Shown here: in pieces, positions 8,144-15,889 of the stretch
Layout: every line of letters begins with the position of its first letter
Numbering within the stretch: the first letter of the stretch is position 1
Assembly (NCBI RefSeq): GCF_006442315.1
Contig: NZ_VFVY01000021.1
Location: forward strand, 79,024-143,023
Direction of reading: 5' to 3'
DNA: 64,000 bases
Origin: Mesorhizobium sp. B2-3-4
Lineage (GTDB): Bacteria; Pseudomonadota; Alphaproteobacteria; Rhizobiales; Rhizobiaceae
Notes under the pieces: model-generated
Databases searched by the model: none
Seen by the model: only the letters and a program-made list of their open reading frames with translations
What the model was told of the DNA's origin: nothing
Translations under genes and position numbers: made by a program

Positions 8144-8695
8144 TTATTCGGCCGGAGTTGCATCGGCGGCAGCCTTGGCTGCTGCTTCGGCCTCGGCGGC
8201 GGCCTTCTTCTCGGCGGCTTCCTTGGCGGCCGTCTCGGCGGCCAGCGCCTGGGCGGCGGCTACCTTCTCGGCCTCGATGCGGGCCTTCTCGGCGTTCAGC
8301 GCGTCGCGCTCCTCATCGTTGAGCTTGCGGGCGCGCACGCCGGTGTTTTCCGAAATACGGGCCGACTTGCCGCGACGGTCACGCAGGTAATAGAGCTTGG
8401 CACGGCGCACCTTGCCGCGGCGCACGATCTCGACGCCTTCGACCATCGGCGAGTAGACCGGGAACACGCGCTCGACGCCTTCGCCGTAGGAGATCTTGCG
8501 GACGGTGAAGTTTTCCTGGAAGCCGGCGCCGGAACGGGCGATGACGACGCCCTCATAGGCCTGGACGCGGGTGCGGGTGCCTTCGGTCACGCGGACCTGG
8601 ACGCGCACGGTGTCGCCGGGCTGGAATTCGGGAAGCTTGCGCTTGGCTTCGATCTTGGCGGCCTGTTCGGCCTCGAGCTGACGGATGAGATCCAT
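8144..8695 (-). CDS. rplS: 50S ribosomal protein L19
   Basis: Large-subunit protein at the 30S-50S interface. Residues 1-~120 match L19 closely (GDTVRVQVRVTEGTRTRVQAYEGVVIAR, GVERVFPVYSP, VRRAKLYYLRDRRGKSARI). At 183 residues it is ~60 longer than E. coli L19: residues ~130-183 form a low-complexity Ala/Glu/Lys helix, a known kind of extension in rhizobial L19. In most bacteria rplS follows trmD directly; here a gene on the opposite strand separates them, so rplS needs its own promoter in 8696-9036. Confidence 0.97.
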   Translation of the reverse strand: MDLIRQLEAEQAAKIEAKRKLPEFQPGDTVRVQVRVTEGTRTRVQAYEGVVIARSGAGFQENFTVRKISYGEGVERVFPVYSPMVEGVEIVRRGKVRRAKLYYLRDRRGKSARISENTGVRARKLNDEERDALNAEKARIEAEKVAAAQALAAETAAKEAAEKKAAAEAEAAAKAAADATPAE

Positions 8696-9036
8696 CTCGG
8701 TAATCCACTTCTTGTTCTTCCGACAGTCAGAGCGCCCGGCGCTCGCCTTGCAGTACTTTTCGACCGCTCGGCTATGTCCTTTGTCTCCAAGACATTTGTC
8801 TTCAAAAACATCGGACAGGGGCGACTACACCGTCATTGTTGACGGGTCCGGCAGATTCTTCTGTCCGGTACGGGCGGGCACATACAGCTATTTCGGCGCT
8901 TTGTCACGCCTTGCCCATGCATTTTTTGCCGGCATGGCTTCCCGGCATGGCACCATCGTAATCCTGCCGTGCCGGGTTGCGCCGGTCCGGCAAGCTTCCT
9001 AAGCCAGACATAGCACATTTCTTGACGGCGGCCTCC
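8696..9036. other. Divergent intergenic region between rplS and a TSUP gene
   Basis: No gene is supported in these ~340 bases. It must hold the rplS promoter (minus strand) and the start signals of the TSUP gene (plus strand). A small palindrome AAGACAAATGTCTT lies about 100 bases upstream of rplS and could be a leader structure; no consensus promoter stands out. Confidence 0.5.
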
Positions 9037-9789
9037 ATGTCTGTCTTCGACGCCATCCTGCTCTTCCTGGCGGGCTTTCTCTCGGGCGCCGCCAACGCGG
9101 TCGCCGGCGGCGGCACCTTCGTCACCTTCGGCGCCATGACATTGGTCGGCGTGCCGCCGATCGTGGCCAACGCCACCTCCTCGGTGACGCAATTTCCCGG
9201 CTACATCACCTCGACGCTCGCCTACTGGGCCGACATCAGGCATTTCTGGCGCGGCGCGCTGCTGCTCTGCCTGATTTCAGCCATTGGCGCGCTTGCCGGC
9301 GCGCTGATCCTGCTGGCGCTCGACAATCCTTCGTTTCGCGTCCTGGTGCCCTGGCTGCTTCTGGGCGCGACCGCGCTGTTTGCTGCAGGACCGTGGCTGA
9401 AACCGGCGCCGAAACCCGGGCATGAGGCGGCGGTGGGTTCACTCGCCGGATCGCTGGCGCAGTTCGTCACCGCCATCTATGGCGGCTTCTTCGGCGCCGG
9501 CATGGGCGTGATGATGCTGGCCACGCTCGGCCTGACCCAGGCCGGCGACTACCACCGGCTGAATGCGCTGAAGAACATGCTGGCCGTGGTCATCGCGGCT
9601 GTCGCCATCATCGTCTTCGTCTCGGGCGGCGTCGTCGCCTGGCCGCAGGCCATCGTCATGATCCCGGGCGGCGCGCTCGGCGGCTATGCCGGCGTCTGGA
9701 TCGCCAAGCGCGTGCCGCAGAACGTGGTGCGCGGCTTCGTCATCGCGGTCGGCCTGTTTCTCGCCTTCTATTATTTCACCAAGGGCTGA
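9037..9789 (+). CDS. TSUP-family permease (TauE/SafE)
   Basis: Integral membrane protein of 250 residues, probably exporting an anion such as a sulfite or organosulfonate. The start at 9037 (MSVFDAILLFLAGFLSGAANAVAGGG) fits the family N-terminus; a frame 20 codons longer lacks support. The TSUP duplicated motif is seen as GAANAVAGGGTFVTFGAM near residues 18-35 and, in the second half, YGGFFGAGMGVMML near residue 150. About eight membrane segments are visible. The gene is inserted on the opposite strand between trmD and rplS and its last 19 bases overlap the 3' end of trmD tail to tail. Substrate unknown. Confidence 0.88.
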   Translation: MSVFDAILLFLAGFLSGAANAVAGGGTFVTFGAMTLVGVPPIVANATSSVTQFPGYITSTLAYWADIRHFWRGALLLCLISAIGALAGALILLALDNPSFRVLVPWLLLGATALFAAGPWLKPAPKPGHEAAVGSLAGSLAQFVTAIYGGFFGAGMGVMMLATLGLTQAGDYHRLNALKNMLAVVIAAVAIIVFVSGGVVAWPQAIVMIPGGALGGYAGVWIAKRVPQNVVRGFVIAVGLFLAFYYFTKG

Positions 9790-10469
9790 GCGCCCGGCAG
9801 ATCCGGCCGCCTCTCCTGCGTCAGCCGCTCCGACTGCTTGCGCCGCCATTCGGCGATCTTCTTGTGATTTCCGGAGATCAGCACGTCCGGGATCGGCCGG
9901 CCCTCGAACTCTTGCGGCCGTGTAAAGTGCGGATGCTCGAGCAGACCGTTCTCGAAGCTCTCCTCCTCGCCTGATACCGCATTGCCCATGACGCCTGGCA
10001 GCAGCCGCACGACCGCGTCGAGCAGCACGAGCGCCGCCGGTTCGCCGCCGGAGAGTATGTAGTCGCCGATCGAGACTTCCTCCAATCCCCGCGCATCGAT
10101 CAGCCGCTGGTCGACACCTTCGAAGCGGCCGCACAGGATGACGGCGCCCGGCCCGGCGGCGAGCTCGCGCACACGTGCCTGCGTCAACGGCTTGCCGCGC
10201 GGGCTCATCAGCAATTTGGGACGCGGGTCGCCGGCTGGCGCGGCATGGTCGATCGCCTTGGCCAGCACATCGGCGCGCATCACCATGCCGGCGCCGCCGC
10301 CGGCCGGGGTGTCATCGACGGTGCGGTGTTTGTCGGTAGCGAAGTCGCGTATCTGGATCGTTGAAAGCGACCATGTGCCGGCCTCCAGCGCCCGGCCTGC
10401 CAGCGACAGGCCGAGCGCGCCCGGAAACATCTCGGGATAGAGCGTCAGCACGCTGGCCGAAAAGCTCAC
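9771..10469 (-). CDS. trmD: tRNA (guanine-N1)-methyltransferase
   Basis: Methylates G37 of tRNAs with a G36, using SAM bound in a trefoil knot, and so prevents +1 frameshifting. 232 residues. Typical features: FSASVLTLYPEMFPG at the N-terminus, RDFATDKHRTVDDTPAGGGAGMVM near 42-65, the knot region LCGRFEGVDQRLID and SIGDYILSGGEPAALVLLDAVVRLLPGVMGN near 115-165. Its start overlaps the end of rimM by 4 bp (ATGA), indicating coupled translation. The C-terminal end overlaps the convergent TSUP gene. Confidence 0.97.
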   Translation of the reverse strand: MSFSASVLTLYPEMFPGALGLSLAGRALEAGTWSLSTIQIRDFATDKHRTVDDTPAGGGAGMVMRADVLAKAIDHAAPAGDPRPKLLMSPRGKPLTQARVRELAAGPGAVILCGRFEGVDQRLIDARGLEEVSIGDYILSGGEPAALVLLDAVVRLLPGVMGNAVSGEEESFENGLLEHPHFTRPQEFEGRPIPDVLISGNHKKIAEWRRKQSERLTQERRPDLPGAQPLVK

Positions 10470-11065
10470 CGGTTGCCCCCGGCATCGCGCGGGCCGCGCG
10501 GCCTGCCCTTGGGGTCGAAATCGTCCTCACGCGGCGCCTCGCTATCCTCGTCGTCGACCAACCCGGCGGCCACCGGATCGATGCGGACAAAGCCCTCGGC
10601 GACCGAGACGGCTGGCACGGCGGCCTGCGTGAACGGGATCAGCACACCCTTGCGCCCGGCGAGCGTCACATCGAGGATGTCGCCGCCGCCGAAATTGTGC
10701 ACCGCGACGACCTTGCCGATGGCCGCGCCGGTATCATCCCGGATTTCGAGCCCGATCAGGTCGGCATGGTAGAACTCATCCTCCTCGCCATCGTCGGGCA
10801 GCATCGAACGGTCGACGAACAGCTCCGTGCCGGCAAGCGCCTCGGCGGCGTTGCGGTCACCGATCCCTTTGAAGCGCACCACCACGACCGTGTTGGCCGG
10901 CCTGATGTCGGTGATCTGGAAGGCGCGCCCGTCCCGGGCATAGAGCGGTCCATAATCGGCGAGCGCCATCGGCTCGCCGGTGAAGGTTTTCACCCTGAGT
11001 TCGCCCTTGATGCCGTGGGCGGCACCGATAACGGCCATCTGGACGGGGTTTTGCGGCTTGATCAT
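10466..11065 (-). CDS. rimM: 16S rRNA processing protein RimM
   Basis: Assembly factor that binds S19 in the 30S head. 199 residues: N-terminal RimM domain (VQMAVIGAAHGIKGELRVKTFTGEP), the Asp/Glu-rich linker, and a PRC-barrel half with the YHADLIGLEI and GKVVAVHNFGGGDILDV motifs near 95-130. The C-terminal ~30 residues are a charged tail with many Asp, Glu, Arg and Gly. It heads the rimM-trmD pair. rpsP, usually just upstream, is absent: the next gene is xerC on the other strand. Confidence 0.95.
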   Translation of the reverse strand: MIKPQNPVQMAVIGAAHGIKGELRVKTFTGEPMALADYGPLYARDGRAFQITDIRPANTVVVVRFKGIGDRNAAEALAGTELFVDRSMLPDDGEEDEFYHADLIGLEIRDDTGAAIGKVVAVHNFGGGDILDVTLAGRKGVLIPFTQAAVPAVSVAEGFVRIDPVAAGLVDDEDSEAPREDDFDPKGRPRGPRDAGGNR

Positions 11066-11104
11066 CGCGAAATATCCTTTGGCCTGCTCTAGCGCCGCCC
11101 CGGC

Positions 11105-11140
11105 GTCATTTCAATGATCGCCTCGCTGTCATTTCAATGA
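11105..11140. repeat. Short direct repeat upstream of xerC
   Basis: The 13-mer GTCATTTCAATGA occurs twice, at 11105-11117 and 11128-11140, with a 23-bp period, inside the divergent rimM/xerC spacer. The second copy contains an ATG that opens a longer xerC frame. Confidence 0.7.
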
Positions 11141-11202
11141 CGGCCTCTTCACCGCTTCCTAACCCGGCTGCCGGAAAATGCAGACGAACCGGAACAGACG
11201 CC

Positions 11203-12141
11203 ATGCCCGAATTCCTCATCCCGGCAAAATCGGATCTCCAGGCGGCGCGCGAAAACTGGCTGAAGATGCTGGCGCGCGAGCGCCGGCTGTCGCCGGAAAC
11301 CGTCGAAGCCTATGAGCGCGATTCACGCCAGTTCCTGCACTTCCTCACCGGTCATATCGGCGGACCGCCCGGCATTTCCGACATTGCCGACCTGCGCCCC
11401 GCCGATCTGCGCGGCTTCCTCGCAGCCCGCCGCAATGCCGGCGCGGGCGCACGCACGCTTGGCCGCGGACTGGCTGGTATCCGTTCGCTGCTGCGCTTTC
11501 TGGAACGGCGCGGCCTCGCCAATGCGGCCGGTGCCGCCGCCTTGCGAGCGCCGCGCCAACCCAAATCCCTGCCCAAGCCGCTGACCGCGAGCGATGCCAG
11601 ACAGGTCGTTTCGATCGGGGGCCAACTGGCCGAGGAGCCGTGGATCGCGGCCCGCAATGCCGCCGTGCTGACGCTGCTCTACGGCTCCGGCCTGCGCATT
11701 TCCGAAGCGCTTGGGCTCTGCGCCGGCGATCTGGCATCGGAGGCCGACACCGTGCTGCGCGTCACCGGCAAGGGCGGCAAGACGCGGCTGGTGCCGGTGC
11801 TGCCGGTGGCGCTGCGCGCGATCGCCGAATACCGCCGGCTCTGCCCTTATCATCTCGATCCCAAAGGGCTCTTGTTTCGCGGTGCGCGCGGCGGACCGCT
11901 CAATCCGGCCATCGTCCAGCGCGACATGGCCAGGCTGCGTTCGGCGCTGAACCTGCCCGACACGGCGACGCCGCATGCATTGCGCCACTCCTTCGCCACC
12001 CATCTGCTCGGCCGCGGCGGCGATCTGCGCACCATCCAGGAGCTGCTCGGCCATGCCAGCCTGTCGACGACGCAGGTCTACACCGGCGTCGACACCGCAA
12101 GGCTGCTGGAAATTTATGAGCAGGCCCATCCAAGGGCATGA
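11203..12141 (+). CDS. xerC: Tyrosine site-specific recombinase XerC
   Basis: Resolves chromosome dimers at dif together with XerD. From the ATG at 11203 (MPEFLIPAKSDLQAARENW) it has 312 residues; a frame opened at 11137 adds 22 residues without a better ribosome site. The N-terminal SAM-like DNA-binding domain contains ERRLSPETVEAYERDSRQFLHFL. The catalytic set is complete: Arg in YGSGLRISEAL, Lys in GKGGKTR, His-Arg in HALRHSFATHLL, His in LLGHASLSTTQVYTGV, and the nucleophile Tyr in that last motif. The N-terminal sequence fits XerC better than XerD. Confidence 0.9.
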   Translation: MPEFLIPAKSDLQAARENWLKMLARERRLSPETVEAYERDSRQFLHFLTGHIGGPPGISDIADLRPADLRGFLAARRNAGAGARTLGRGLAGIRSLLRFLERRGLANAAGAAALRAPRQPKSLPKPLTASDARQVVSIGGQLAEEPWIAARNAAVLTLLYGSGLRISEALGLCAGDLASEADTVLRVTGKGGKTRLVPVLPVALRAIAEYRRLCPYHLDPKGLLFRGARGGPLNPAIVQRDMARLRSALNLPDTATPHALRHSFATHLLGRGGDLRTIQELLGHASLSTTQVYTGVDTARLLEIYEQAHPRA

Positions 12142-12202
12142 ACCCTTCAATTTTGCCGTCCCGATTAACCGTTTTGCCGCTTTTCGATCCTAGAAAGGCA
12201 TC

Positions 12203-13273
12203 ATGAAACGTGTCATCGCCATCGCCGACCGTGCGGCTTCCGCCTCGCTGAAGCTGCTTGTCGCGCTCAACGTGCTGTTTTTCCTGTCCTTCCTTGCCGT
12301 CCTGCTGTTCGCCGCCGGCAGGGCGCATGCCGAAGTCCCGACCTGTAGCGGTGCCGACATGCTGTCGGCTCTGCAGAAGAGCAACCCCGCCACCTACGAC
12401 AAGATCGAGGCGGAGGCCGCCGCCACGCTGAACGGCAAGGGCCTGTTGTGGAAGCTGGAGAAACCGGGCGAACAGCCGTCCTATCTGTTCGGTACCATGC
12501 ATATGACCGATCCGCGCGTCACCACGCTGCCGGCATATGCCCAGAAGGCGTTCGACGCCGCCGGCACCCTCATCATCGAAACCACCGACGTGCTCGACAA
12601 GCAGAAGATGATGACGGCGATGCTGAAGGAGCCGGACCTGATGATGTTCACCGACTCCACCACGCTGTCGTCGTTGCTGTCGCCGCAGGAAGCGGCGGCC
12701 ATGAATGCCGCGCTCGACGCGCGCGGCATTCCGCCGGCAACCGTCGCCAAGATGAAGCCGTGGATGCTGTCGGCCATGATGGCGCTTCCGGCTTGCGAAC
12801 TCGCCCGCCAGTCCGGCGGCGCGCCGGTGCTCGACGTCAAGCTGGCCGAAAGCGCCAAGGCCGCCGGCAAGCCGGTGGAAGGATTGGAAACGGCCGAAAG
12901 CCAGCTACGCGCCATGGCCTCGCTGCCACTCGCCTTTCACATGAAAGGCCTGGTCGACACGCTGAAGCTGGGCGACAAGGTCAACGACATCAACGAGACC
13001 ATGATCGTGCTCTACCAGCGCGGCGACACCGGGATGTTCTGGCCGCTGTTCCGCGCCGCCATGCCCGATGAGCAGAACGACCCCGCCGGCTATGCCGCCT
13101 TCGAGGAGACCATGATCACCAGCCGCAACAAGGTGATGGCCGATCATGCCGGGCCGATCCTGGCCAGGGGCAACGCTTTCATGGCGGTCGGCGCGTTGCA
13201 TCTTCCCGGTCCGGAGGGACTGGTCGAGGATTTCCGCAAGGCCGGCTATACCGTGACGGCTGTGGGGCTTTAG
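12203..13273 (+). CDS. TraB/GumN-family secreted protein
   Basis: 356 residues with an N-terminal signal/anchor (hydrophobic ~17-40, possible cleavage at RAHA-E). The family pattern is clear: LWKLEKPGEQPSYLFGTMHMTDPRV near residues 82-108, an acidic ETTDV strand, and the C-terminal GNAFMAVGALHLPGPEGLVEDFRKAGYTV. The paired GTMH and GALHL motifs resemble metal-dependent TIKI/EreA-type hydrolases, so a periplasmic metalloprotease-like role is possible but unproven. A decayed copy of its 3' end lies at 13829-13917. Confidence 0.83.
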   Translation: MKRVIAIADRAASASLKLLVALNVLFFLSFLAVLLFAAGRAHAEVPTCSGADMLSALQKSNPATYDKIEAEAAATLNGKGLLWKLEKPGEQPSYLFGTMHMTDPRVTTLPAYAQKAFDAAGTLIIETTDVLDKQKMMTAMLKEPDLMMFTDSTTLSSLLSPQEAAAMNAALDARGIPPATVAKMKPWMLSAMMALPACELARQSGGAPVLDVKLAESAKAAGKPVEGLETAESQLRAMASLPLAFHMKGLVDTLKLGDKVNDINETMIVLYQRGDTGMFWPLFRAAMPDEQNDPAGYAAFEETMITSRNKVMADHAGPILARGNAFMAVGALHLPGPEGLVEDFRKAGYTVTAVGL

Positions 13274-13275
13274 CC

Positions 13276-13752
13276 TTACTTGGCCAAAACCTGGGCCAGC
13301 ATCGCCGGAACGATCATCCGATGGAACGGCTTGATGATGGCGAGATAGGCCCGCCCAAACAGGTTGTGCGTCTTGACGATCGTCGACGCGGCCACCTCCT
13401 GCCGGCCCGCGCCCAGATCGGCCACCTCCACCAGCACACGGAAGTCGAGATGCCAATCGTCCAGACCGAGGACGACCTTGCCTTGTGCCTGACTGATCAG
13501 CGGAAATATGCCGATCCTGCTTTCCGGCGGCGCGCCGGGATCCGCCCCGGTCTTCAACCCCAATGGACCGACGGCGAGGTTTCGCAGCTGCGTAAGGCGA
13601 CCGACCCATCGCGGTGTTCGCGCCAGGACGCGTTCGGCCGCGCCCATCGCGGTCAGTGCCAGACCCTCGGTTGTCAGCGCGTATCGGTCGGCGAACTGAG
13701 CGCCGGCAAGAGCGCCTTCGGGGTCGGGAAAAGTCAGTGTAATGGAGGTCAT
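13276..13752 (-). CDS. DUF2867 family protein
   Basis: 158 residues from the ATG at 13752 (MTSITLTFPDPEGALAGAQFADRY), picked because GAGGGA lies upstream; the open frame extends to 14067 but that part overlaps a decayed gene copy and has no coding character. Conserved-looking parts are SRIGIFPLISQ, VVLGLDDWHLDFRVLVEV and STIVKTHNLFGRAYLAIIKPFHRMIV, matching DUF2867, a domain of unknown function sometimes fused to nucleoside-sugar epimerases. It is convergent with the GumN gene with only 2 bases between stop codons. Confidence 0.75.
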   Translation of the reverse strand: MTSITLTFPDPEGALAGAQFADRYALTTEGLALTAMGAAERVLARTPRWVGRLTQLRNLAVGPLGLKTGADPGAPPESRIGIFPLISQAQGKVVLGLDDWHLDFRVLVEVADLGAGRQEVAASTIVKTHNLFGRAYLAIIKPFHRMIVPAMLAQVLAK

Positions 13753-13828
13753 GCCGGCAAATCCCTCTTGAGCAACGATATCACCGGCTGGTTTGGCCTG
13801 CTGCGTGGCGAAACGCCGCCACGCCGAC

Positions 13829-13917
13829 GCCTTGATGGCCGTCGGCGCTGCATCTTCCCACAGTGACCGGTCGAGGATTTCCGCAAAGCCGGCTATACTG
13901 TCGCCGCCGTCAATTGA
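13829..13917 (+). pseudogene. Decayed duplicate of the 3' end of the GumN/TraB gene
   Basis: The stretch aligns with the last ~100 bases of the intact gene at 12203-13273. It repeats the segments encoding (A)LMAVGA, HLP and VEDFRKAGYTV, but a small deletion after MAVGA shifts the frame, so no protein is made. It ends in its own TGA at 13915. The remnant suggests a former tandem GumN pair later invaded or deleted to leave the DUF2867 gene between intact copy and relic. Confidence 0.75.
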
Positions 13918-14044
13918 GTCGGATGGCAGCGGAGGCTCGCAAACGCCGCGTTTCCGGCGTTTTCGTCCGCTAGCGTGAAACCCATTCAACGGTTGCGCGT
14001 TGATGGCTGTTGATTGATCATTTTCATCCACGGAGGACACTTTT

Positions 14045-14350
14045 ATGGCGAATCCATCGAACGACACTCCCAGGCCGAGCGGCGGTGGCGGCAGCCCCTG
14101 GCTGATTGCGCTGGTCGTCGTTATTCTGGCTGTAGTCGCGTATTATGTTTTCGGAAGAAGTGGCGAGCACCCGGCACCCGCCGAGCCGCCAGCGGCCAGC
14201 ACACCGGCCCCGGCGCCCGCGCCGGCTGAACCGATGAAGCCGGCAGAGCCTGCTCCTGCGCCCGCACCGGCTCCCGCTCCGGCCCCTGCACCAGCGCCCG
14301 CTCCGGCACCTGCTCCGGCACCAGCTCCCGCGCCTGCACCGGCCAACTGA
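14045..14350 (+). CDS. Membrane-anchored Ala-Pro-repeat protein
   Basis: 101 residues. After a short polar N-terminus (MANPSNDTPRPSGGGG) there is one membrane segment (PWLIALVVVILAVVAYYVF, ~18-36). The rest, residues ~42-101, is nearly pure Ala-Pro ending in a run of about 18 AP pairs. AP repeats form stiff rods, so it may be a periplasmic spacer like the stalk of TonB-type proteins, but no terminal domain follows. The start at 14045 is preceded by GGAGGACAC. A strong terminator follows 20 bp after the stop. Confidence 0.72.
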   Translation: MANPSNDTPRPSGGGGSPWLIALVVVILAVVAYYVFGRSGEHPAPAEPPAASTPAPAPAPAEPMKPAEPAPAPAPAPAPAPAPAPAPAPAPAPAPAPAPAN

Positions 14351-14370
14351 TCGGCGCGATACCAAATACG

Positions 14371-14403
14371 AACGGCCCGCCGAAAGGCGGGCCGTTTTGT
14401 TTT
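14371..14403 (+). terminator. Rho-independent terminator
   Basis: Perfect 11-bp stem AACGGCCCGCC-GAAA-GGCGGGCCGTT followed by TTGTTTT on the plus strand. It ends the Ala-Pro protein transcript. It may also limit read-through from lpdA on the other strand, though that side lacks a T run. Confidence 0.9.
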
Positions 14404-14459
14404 GGGAAGCACTCAGCGAAACGGACGATATCGTCGACGACGCCGGGCCTCTTGGCCCG

Positions 14460-15866
14460 TTAAATATGGATCGGCTTGAAGAACGTCGCCAGCGCCGCTT
14501 CCTTCACCGCTTCCGACATTGTCGGGTGGGCGTGGCAGGTGCGGGCGAGATCCTCGGACGAACCGCCGAATTCCATCAGCACCGCCGCCTCGTGGATCAT
14601 CTCGCCGGCGCCGAAGCCCACGATGTGCACGCCGAGCACGCGGTCACTTGTCTTGTCGGCGAGGATCTTCACGAAACCGTCGGTGTGCAGCATGGCGCGC
14701 GCCCGGCCGTTGGCGGTGAACGGGAATTTGCCGATTTTGTAGTCGATCCCTGCCTTCTTCAGATCTTCCTCGGTCTTGCCGACCGAGGCGATCTCCGGGC
14801 TGGTGTAGACGACGCTCGGGATGACATCGTAATTCACGTGGCCGGCCTGGCCGGCAATGGTCTCCGCCACCGCCACGCCCTCATCCTCGGCCTTGTGCGC
14901 CAGCATCGGTCCAGCGATGACGTCGCCGATGGCATAGATGCCGGGCACGTTGGTCCTGAGATGCCCATCCGTCTTGACGCGGCCGCGCTCGTCGACCTCG
15001 ACGCCGGCTTCCTTGAGCCCGAGGCTGTCGGAGAAGGCGCGCCGTCCGGTCGAGATCAGCACTGCGTCCGCCTCGATGGTCTCGGCGGCGCCGCCCTTGA
15101 CCGGCTCGAAGGTAACGGTGGCACCCTTCTTGGCCTTGGCGACGCCGGTGACCTTGGCACCGAGCTTGAACTCGAAGCCCTGCTTGGAGAGCAAGCGCTG
15201 GAACTGCTTGGACACTTCCCCGTCCATGCCACCCAAAATGGTGTCGAGGAATTCGACGACGGTCACCTTGGCGCCGAGCCGGGCCCAGACCGAGCCGAGC
15301 TCGAGCCCGATGACGCCGCCGCCGACCACAACCAGCCGCTCCGGGACCTTGGCCAGCGCCAGCGCGCCGGTGGACGAGACGATGACCTTCTCGTCGATAT
15401 CGACCTTGACGCCGGGAATGCCGGCGATATCGGAGCCTGTGGCAATGACGATGTTTTTGGTCTCGATCTCCTCGACCTTGCCGTCCTCGGCCGTCACCGA
15501 GACCTTGCCGGCGGCGATCACCTTGCCGGTGCCGCGGAAGGCATCGATCTTGTTCTTCTTGAACAGGAAGGCGACGCCGTTGACGTTGGACGACACCGTC
15601 GCGTCCTTGTGCGCCATCATCTTCTTCAAATTGAGCTTCGGTGCCGCGATCTCGACGCCGAGCGTGTCGAAGGAATGGCCGGCCTCGGCGAACATTTCGG
15701 AGGCATAGAGCAGCGCCTTGGACGGAATGCAGCCGATGTTGAGGCAGGTGCCGCCGAAGGTCGCATTCTTCTCGACCACGGCGACCTTCAGGCCGAGCTG
15801 CGCCGCCTTGATGGCACAGACATAGCCGCCCGGTCCCGATCCGATGATTACGACGTCATAAGCCAT
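14460..15866 (-). CDS. lpdA: Dihydrolipoyl dehydrogenase (E3)
   Basis: FAD enzyme that reoxidises dihydrolipoyl groups of 2-oxoglutarate dehydrogenase with NAD+. 468 residues. FAD fold VVIIGSGPGGYVCAIKAAQLG at the N-terminus, redox-active disulfide GGTCLNIGCIPSKALL near 40-55, NAD fold VVVGGGVIGLELGSVW near 180, and the C-terminal catalytic His-Glu pair CHAHPTMSEAVKEAAL near 445-455. Last gene of the mdh-suc operon and 23 bp after the SDR gene, so this copy most likely serves the 2-oxoglutarate complex. Confidence 0.97.
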   Translation of the reverse strand: MAYDVVIIGSGPGGYVCAIKAAQLGLKVAVVEKNATFGGTCLNIGCIPSKALLYASEMFAEAGHSFDTLGVEIAAPKLNLKKMMAHKDATVSSNVNGVAFLFKKNKIDAFRGTGKVIAAGKVSVTAEDGKVEEIETKNIVIATGSDIAGIPGVKVDIDEKVIVSSTGALALAKVPERLVVVGGGVIGLELGSVWARLGAKVTVVEFLDTILGGMDGEVSKQFQRLLSKQGFEFKLGAKVTGVAKAKKGATVTFEPVKGGAAETIEADAVLISTGRRAFSDSLGLKEAGVEVDERGRVKTDGHLRTNVPGIYAIGDVIAGPMLAHKAEDEGVAVAETIAGQAGHVNYDVIPSVVYTSPEIASVGKTEEDLKKAGIDYKIGKFPFTANGRARAMLHTDGFVKILADKTSDRVLGVHIVGFGAGEMIHEAAVLMEFGGSSEDLARTCHAHPTMSEAVKEAALATFFKPIHI

Positions 15867-15889
15867 GGTCTTGTCCTTTTTGCCGGCCT

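Noticed and set aside
13753..14067. N-terminal extension of the DUF2867 frame
   Set aside because: The extension overlaps the antisense of the GumN relic, has no family similarity, and a good ribosome site marks the internal start.
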